DNA of 64,000 nt from Streptomyces muensis (GTDB lineage Bacteria > Actinomycetota > Actinomycetes > Streptomycetales > Streptomycetaceae), in contig NZ_JAKEIP010000017.1 in the NCBI RefSeq assembly GCF_021474425.1, positions 1 to 64,000 on the forward strand, read 5' to 3'. The notes under the pieces were generated by a model. The model did not search any database and had not been told where the DNA came from. It saw only the letters and a program-made list of their open reading frames with translations. Position numbers and translations under genes: made by a program. Of this stretch, positions 59,830 through 64,000 are shown piece by piece (positions within the stretch are counted from its first letter, which is position 1; every line of letters starts with the position of its first letter).

Positions 59830-60266
59830 AGCAGGCCCCCGAGGTCCTTGTCACGCAGCGAGAGGATGCGCCCAACCTGGTAGTGGTACAGCTCAAGTTG
59901 GGACGGATCGAGGATGAGCAGGGACTCGGCGGTGCCGCCGTCGTCGTAGTGCACGGTGATCGGCAGGCCGCCGTGTTGGGCGCGGGGGTCGTAGGTCACG
60001 TCACGTTTCAGGGGCGTCACGTGCGTGACTTGGGGCTGCACAGGTCCCAAGGTGGTGCCGTCGTTGGGCGCCGACCACTCGTTGCCGCCTCCAGGCGGGC
60101 ACAGGTGGTACGTGTTCCTCCCCTCGCCTGGCAGCGCGATGACGACGCCGATCTCCCCGTCCCTCGACGTGTCCCGAGCGAGGTCACCGAGTCGGGGGTA
60201 GAAGGGCGCGGCGGTGCCTAACGCGCCACCTTGCGAAGGCTGGTGGGGGGTTCCTCGTCGACTCAT
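59826..60266 (-). CDS. Hypothetical beta-rich protein
   Basis: A 146-residue protein. FYPRLGDLARDTSRDGEIGVVIALPGEGRNTYHLCPPGGGNEWSAP resembles a family of small Streptomyces proteins, usually in plasmids or near XRE regulators, in which GDLA.DT.RDG.IGVV is conserved. The rest, LPITVHYDDGGTAESLLILDP, is beta. The ATG start is clean. It is followed in an overlap by the hypothetical gene downstream and lies next to the XRE regulator gene. Function unknown. Confidence 0.6.
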   Translation of the reverse strand: MSRRGTPHQPSQGGALGTAAPFYPRLGDLARDTSRDGEIGVVIALPGEGRNTYHLCPPGGGNEWSAPNDGTTLGPVQPQVTHVTPLKRDVTYDPRAQHGGLPITVHYDDGGTAESLLILDPSQLELYHYQVGRILSLRDKDLGGLL

Positions 60267-60321
60267 GCCCCGAAGCTAAAAGCCGGTCAGGGGGCCAATA
60301 TGAATCAGAGGAATACGACCC

Positions 60322-61551
60322 TCATCCGTCGAGGTGGAAGCGGTTCGACATGCGGCGCAGCTTCTCGCGAGTGGTCGCGCGCTCGTTGTAGACGATGCTG
60401 CGCAGCGTCGAACGGGCGATCGGGTGGTTGCGAACCAGCTGCGGGGCAATCCGTTCGGCCGTCTCAAGCTCGGACAGCGCTTTGTCGCGGTTTCCGTCCC
60501 ACAGCCACGCGCGGGCGAGGTCCATGTGATGGTGTCCCTGGCGGGAGTTGGGCAGCGCGGCGACCAGCTCGGGGCTGGTGCGACGGTTGATGGAGAGGGC
60601 GCGCGTTTGGTCGCCGGTTTCCAGTGCCACGCTGATTGCGTGAATCTGGACGTTGCCTGGTGAGAACGTCACGGAGTGCCGGTCATAGATGGGCGGCCCT
60701 TGGTGCCCGTTCATACGGTTGGCAGCGGCACGAGCGTGAGTGATGCGATCCTCGGCTTCCGACGGCCGGCCTGCTCGTGCGGCTGAGACGGCGGCGCGCA
60801 GTTGGAGTGATCCCCACATGCACACGGCGAGTGGATCGCCGTGGTCGTAGGCGTCCTGAATGGCGCCGAGAGCCTTGTCGGACAGGTACAGGGAGTCGTC
60901 CCAATCCGCGGTCGTCCACATGTCCCAGACGCGCATCCAGTCGGCAAGCGCGGGCATGATGGGATCGCCGGACAGACGGGCGGACCATGCTGCGCGCTCA
61001 GCTGCCATGGTGATCAGTTCAGCGTGTCCGAGGGCATGCGCGGCTGTGTGGGCGAACTTGCAGGCGACGGCGTATACGGCGTACGCCTCTTCGCGTTCGT
61101 GTCCGTTGGCAACTTCGGCAAGGGCGCGGGCCTCACGCAGTAGATCGGGCAGCACGCGCAGGATCGCCACGTTCGCCGCCGCGTCCCGTAGGCGGTGCAG
61201 CCTCGACATGTCGCGCCATAGCTCGCCGGATGGCCGGGGAGTGCCGTCAAAGGTGGGTGTGAGGTCGTAGCGGCGCAGTTCCCGCAGGATGGACCCTGCA
61301 GCGACCTGCCATTGATTGTCGGCGGGGCTGCTCGTGTACGGGCGTCCGATCAGGTCGTTGGGGTGTACGTGCAGCTCGGCCGCAATGGCATTGAGCAGAC
61401 CGACGCGGTCTATCTCGATTTGGCCGCGTTCCATCTTCGACACCCACCCTTGAGACTTCCCCAGGGCGACGGCGAGGTCTGCCTGCGGCTTGCCAAGGCG
61501 CAGGCGCGCGCGGCGAATACGGCGGCCGATCTCCTCGGCTTCTTCCAGCAT
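60322..61551 (-). CDS. XRE regulator with TPR-like sensor domain
   Basis: A 409-residue regulator with an N-terminal HTH (IGRRIRRARLRLGKPQADLAVALGKSQGWVSKMERGQIEIDRVGLLNAIAAELHV) and a long helical domain of TPR type (about residues 120-400; VANGHEREEAYAVYAVACKFAHTAAHALGH, ALSELETAERIAPQLV). Such proteins often bind peptides or ligands. Two 16-bp palindromes 52 bp apart lie upstream and probably form its operator. GGAG precedes the ATG at 61551. Confidence 0.88.
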   Translation of the reverse strand: MLEEAEEIGRRIRRARLRLGKPQADLAVALGKSQGWVSKMERGQIEIDRVGLLNAIAAELHVHPNDLIGRPYTSSPADNQWQVAAGSILRELRRYDLTPTFDGTPRPSGELWRDMSRLHRLRDAAANVAILRVLPDLLREARALAEVANGHEREEAYAVYAVACKFAHTAAHALGHAELITMAAERAAWSARLSGDPIMPALADWMRVWDMWTTADWDDSLYLSDKALGAIQDAYDHGDPLAVCMWGSLQLRAAVSAARAGRPSEAEDRITHARAAANRMNGHQGPPIYDRHSVTFSPGNVQIHAISVALETGDQTRALSINRRTSPELVAALPNSRQGHHHMDLARAWLWDGNRDKALSELETAERIAPQLVRNHPIARSTLRSIVYNERATTREKLRRMSNRFHLDG

Positions 61552-61707
61552 GCGCGGGGCTCCATCCGTTGGGCTCTCCTCAGAACGGTACCCATGACTC
61601 GTACCGGGTGTCGTGCACGAGCGTGGAGCGGAAACCCCTCCGCGTTTCGGCCGGAACCGGTCTTCGGGGCGGCGCAAAGCTTGACGCATCGACTGCCACG
61701 CAGGACA

Positions 61708-61775
61708 ACTCATCCGGATAAGTGGTTGACCTTGCCGGGCCTCTCGTCCGATGCTGGCAACTCATCCGGATGAGT
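61708..61775. promoter_or_regulatory. Twin palindromic operator upstream of the XRE gene
   Basis: ACTCATCCGGATGAGT (61760-61775) is a perfect 16-bp palindrome; ACTCATCCGGATAAGT (61708-61723) differs at one base. Their centres are 52 bp apart, five turns of B-DNA, so bound dimers would lie on the same face. The divergent SH3 gene and the XRE gene share this region. Confidence 0.75.
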
Positions 61776-61837
61776 GGCGGGCTTCGTGAGTGCGAAACCA
61801 GACCGCTCACGCTGTTTCGAGCGAAGGGAAGTTGATC

Positions 61838-62209
61838 ATGGGGCGCAAGGCTCTGCGAACGCTGGTCGTGTCGGGCGCGCTGGTTGCGGGCGTCGGCCTG
61901 GTGGGTGTGTCGGTCGCTTCGGCGGTAACCCCGTCGGAAGCGTCGGTGTCGACTCGGGCCGATGTCGGCTCGTCCGTGAACTACGCGACCGTGCGTACGG
62001 CAACCGTGGATGGGCTCCGGGTTCGCCTGGGGCCTGGTACGGGCTCGGGGATCCTCGGTCAGATATACGCGGGTGAACCCGTGCAGGTCATCACGTCTGC
62101 TCGGGACAGTGGCGGGCAATGGTGGGATCTGGTGATGCTGCAGACCGATTCGGCCGGCGGCTTGCCCGCTGGCTATGTCGGCTGGGTCACGGAGGAGTAC
62201 CTGTACTGA
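61838..62209 (+). CDS. Secreted SH3-domain protein
   Basis: A 123-residue exported protein (signal MGRKALRTLVVSGALVAGVGLVGVSVASA). The mature part is a bacterial SH3 domain: TVDGLRVRLGPGTGSGILGQIYAGEPVQVITSARDSGGQWWDLVML, ending AGYVGWVTEEYLY. Such modules bind cell-wall peptides. The start at 61838 has AAGGG before it. It is divergent from the XRE regulator and probably controlled by the twin palindromes. Confidence 0.87.
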   Translation: MGRKALRTLVVSGALVAGVGLVGVSVASAVTPSEASVSTRADVGSSVNYATVRTATVDGLRVRLGPGTGSGILGQIYAGEPVQVITSARDSGGQWWDLVMLQTDSAGGLPAGYVGWVTEEYLY

Positions 62210-62240
62210 CTGACTGTCTGAGCAGGATGATTTAGGTAAG

Positions 62241-62278
62241 CGGCTCCCTCTTGGTTTTGACTGATAGGGAGCCGTTTG
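62241..62278. terminator. Bidirectional terminator
   Basis: Two 9-bp perfect arms (CGGCTCCCT and complement, 62241-62249 and 62266-62274) with a 16-nt loop, followed by TTT, between the convergent SH3 and TetR genes. Confidence 0.75.
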
Positions 62279-62312
62279 CTGTGCCGTTCCTATTGGCGTT
62301 TGCCGGGCGTCC

Positions 62313-63008
62313 TTAAGCGATATTGCTGGGCGGCGACGGCTTCTCTCGATCGAGGAAGGCTGTGTAGAGTCGGCAGCCGCGGTCTGCAGAGAAGTCGATT
62401 TCGGGCAGGGTTGCCGGGTGGGCAATTGAGCCCAGCAGGTTCCTATACATCTGGGCTACTCGTTCTTCGACGTTCCGGAAATGGCCGTCGACTGCCTCAC
62501 TGACGAGTACGAGCCCGGACCATGCTCCCGCAATTTGGTAAGCCTGGTCCGAGGGTGACACTCCCGCTCGGACTTCGCCTCTCTGTTGGGCCTCGGTCAG
62601 CTGAGTGGTGTTGATTGCGACCCATTTGGGCCATGGTGTCCCGTAGGTGTCCCGAGCGTTCTTGTGGAGTGACAGGCGCAGGGCAGCCCGCAGACTCGCC
62701 TCCTGGGTGATCCTGTACGCCAGGATGGCGCCGGTATCGACTACTTCTTGAAGCTTCAGTGCCTGCGGCTGTAGCCCATCCATAGTGAGTGTCGAATCCA
62801 AGATGGCTGCGGCCAATTCGCGTCTCCCTTCCGGGAAGTGGAAATAGAAGCCTCCTTTCGTCGTGCCTGCGACTTCGATGATCTCGTTGATCGCTGCCCC
62901 TTCGTATCCCTTCTCTTCGAATACCAGGCCTGCGGCGGACATGATTACTTGCCTGGTCATTTTAGCGCGCTTGGACTGTCGTCGGCGCGGTTTTTGAGGC
63001 TCAGTCAT
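62313..63008 (-). CDS. Gamma-butyrolactone receptor-like TetR regulator (ScbR/ArpA type)
   Basis: A 231-residue regulator. The HTH part (QVIMSAAGLVFEEKGYEGAAINEIIEVAGTTKGGFYFHFPEGRRELAAAIL) has the TKGGFYFHF turn of the butyrolactone-receptor group. The ligand domain continues QEASLRAALRLSLHKNARDTYGTPWPKWV and ITTQLTEAQQRGEV-like segments typical of that group. Such proteins sense hormone-like lactones and control antibiotic clusters. Codon use is less GC-biased than usual. No butyrolactone synthase is seen in the window, so it may be a pseudo-receptor. Confidence 0.85.
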   Translation of the reverse strand: MTEPQKPRRRQSKRAKMTRQVIMSAAGLVFEEKGYEGAAINEIIEVAGTTKGGFYFHFPEGRRELAAAILDSTLTMDGLQPQALKLQEVVDTGAILAYRITQEASLRAALRLSLHKNARDTYGTPWPKWVAINTTQLTEAQQRGEVRAGVSPSDQAYQIAGAWSGLVLVSEAVDGHFRNVEERVAQMYRNLLGSIAHPATLPEIDFSADRGCRLYTAFLDREKPSPPSNIA

Positions 63009-63814
63009 TCGATCTCACCTTCAGGGTCCATATTTTCGGGTCGGCGCGTGATTGACCCTGACTCAGTAACAGTCGTCGAAAGAATTCAGATGCAATCTCG
63101 CAATCGGGTTGGATATTTCAGCAATGCGCCAGAGGTCGAACCTGCCAGAGTGGGCGGGTGCTGGCTAAGCATAGGAAGGGCCGAGATGTGCGCAGGTGTC
63201 GCGGCTGAAGGTTGGGCCTGGTTCTGACCCTGAGGTGCGGACATGGGCATCGGAGTCTGTGATGAGGGTTCGGCTTGAATGCCGGCTGTTTCAACTTCCT
63301 TCAGCCGTACGGGAATTGCTTCGCCTCTCCTTGGTTGACTCCGCGACCCGCTGAGTAGTGCCGGGATATCTGACAGAGCTTCAGGCAATGGTGGCTTGAC
63401 GGCATTGACGATAGAGGCCCAGACTGGGCGCGTCTAAACCGACTGCTCGGTCTCTTATCGGCGGAAGGGAGAACCGTGCGGGCGAGGTGCTCCTCCTCTG
63501 TGGGGCGGCATGCCTCGCTAGACGTTGGTGCACAATCACCTCGCGCTGACCTGCGAATGTAGTTGTGGTGACGGTGTGAACGTTCGGTGGTGCGGCGCTC
63601 GCATCTTGGGCTTCGCCCTCCCTAAAGGGACGCCATAACGCAGACTGCTTGGTCGCTTCGGGTTGGTTGGGTGCTCTGCCTTCCGTACGGAGAGTAGTCG
63701 GAGGAAAACGGGGCGGTCATGATTCGCGGCCCGCTCTTCTCGGGATAGACGTTCGAGTTGGCAAGGATTGTCGGCCGTCGTGACTATGCGGCCGTGGCTG
63801 GAGAGAGTTGCGCG
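63009..63814. other. 806-bp region without a supported gene
   Basis: This stretch is lower in GC than the rest and holds no convincing gene. A - strand frame at 63086-63388 is open but has unbiased codons. An AAACCGACTGCTCGGT motif at about 63437-63452 has an ACCGA/TCGGT dyad like butyrolactone-receptor boxes. It probably carries the TetR promoter and the promoter of the gene that starts at 63815. Confidence 0.45.
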
Positions 63815-64000
63815 ATGGAAAAGGACGCGTCGCCGGACAGCGGGGGGCACGGCGACATCGAGAATGCCTTGTTCGTTGCAGGCGTTGACTACGTGTCGCC
63901 GTGGCGGGAAGCGAACGAGGTAGCCGAGGAGTTGAACGCGGCCATGGAGGCGCTAGGCGTAGACGTGCGTTCGGTGCGGGCCGTGGCGCATGTGGGGCCG
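63815..64000 (+). CDS. Start of a hypothetical gene running off the window
   Basis: The open frame from ATG 63815 (MEKDASPDSGGHGDIENALFVAGVDYVSPWREANEVAEELNAAMEALGVDVRSVRAVAHVGP) continues past position 64000. GAGAGAG precedes the ATG. Sixty-two residues are visible: an acidic start, then a helix EANEVAEELNAAMEALG. No family is recognised. Confidence 0.55.
   Translation, partial: MEKDASPDSGGHGDIENALFVAGVDYVSPWREANEVAEELNAAMEALGVDVRSVRAVAHVGP

Noticed and set aside
63086..63388. A 100-codon - strand gene
   Set aside because: Codon use is unbiased, no ribosome site precedes the first start codon, and no family is recognisable; kept as non-coding.
63437..63452. A butyrolactone-receptor operator
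   Set aside because: The ACCGA/TCGGT dyad is suggestive but short, and I could not align it confidently to the known consensus.

Overview
This is a 64-kb window of a Streptomyces-like actinomycete chromosome. GC is very high, with G/C third positions and many GTG/TTG starts behind GGAGG-type ribosome binding sites. The families are typical of the genus: a DUF4232 lipoprotein, a lone cold-shock protein beside a DEAD-box helicase, an L,D-transpeptidase, operons joined by 4-bp overlaps, a butyrolactone-receptor-like TetR protein, and tRNA-linked integrative elements.

Positions 1-25,000 are mostly ordinary chromosome. They hold a MerR regulator fused to a sliding-clamp (DnaN-like) domain, a LacI regulator facing a secreted GH30 glycosidase across a perfect palindrome, a DEAD-box helicase/cold-shock pair, a lipoprotein sugar-binding protein, a polysaccharide deacetylase beside a two-component system, and a Tat-exported DUF3500 protein. 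A cell-envelope block follows: L,D-transpeptidase, FemAB-like peptidyltransferase, MurJ-like flippase, a second two-component system and a lipoprotein.

Positions 25,000-33,500 are scarred by two TnpB (IS200/IS605-type) elements. The first carries a frameshifted tnpB broken by a 19-nt palindrome; it sits between a Crp-like gene without its DNA-binding domain and a DUF4407 gene without its start. The second carries an intact tnpB and lies beside remnants of an alpha-L-rhamnosidase and an amino-acid ABC transporter. Positions 33,500-44,800 return to chromosomal genes: a secreted sugar dehydrogenase-like protein, beta-propeller proteins, a PucR-type regulator, two paralogous XRE regulators flanking an MFS exporter, and a TetR/peroxiredoxin pair sharing two copies of one operator.

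Positions 44,875-56,119 form an 11.2-kb integrative island in tRNA-Gly(CCC). It is bounded by a perfect 47-bp repeat of the tRNA 3' end and contains a third diverged att-like copy, a tRNA-Ser 3' fragment, repeated motifs that may be integrase arm sites, and a twice-frameshifted integrase. Its cargo includes a probable retron (reverse transcriptase with NAxxH, YVDD and VTG motifs, a DUF3800 protein, and an 83-nt candidate ncRNA closed by a 10-bp inverted repeat), an IS3-interrupted membrane-protein gene, a 152-nt near-continuous hairpin whose stem wobbles are all G.T on the + strand, and a GntR-controlled module (DUF1152, a small CxxC protein, an RsbW-like ATPase) with three copies of one operator. 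Beyond the tRNA lie dcd and a phosphoribosyltransferase gene cut off after about 65 codons, which marks another foreign boundary. The last 6 kb hold a kinase-fold phosphotransferase, hypothetical genes, an XRE regulator with a twin palindromic operator, a secreted SH3 protein and the butyrolactone-receptor-like regulator.

The retron with its short RNA and the 152-nt hairpin are the strongest candidates for something undescribed. All assignments come from reading motifs; no database search was run.
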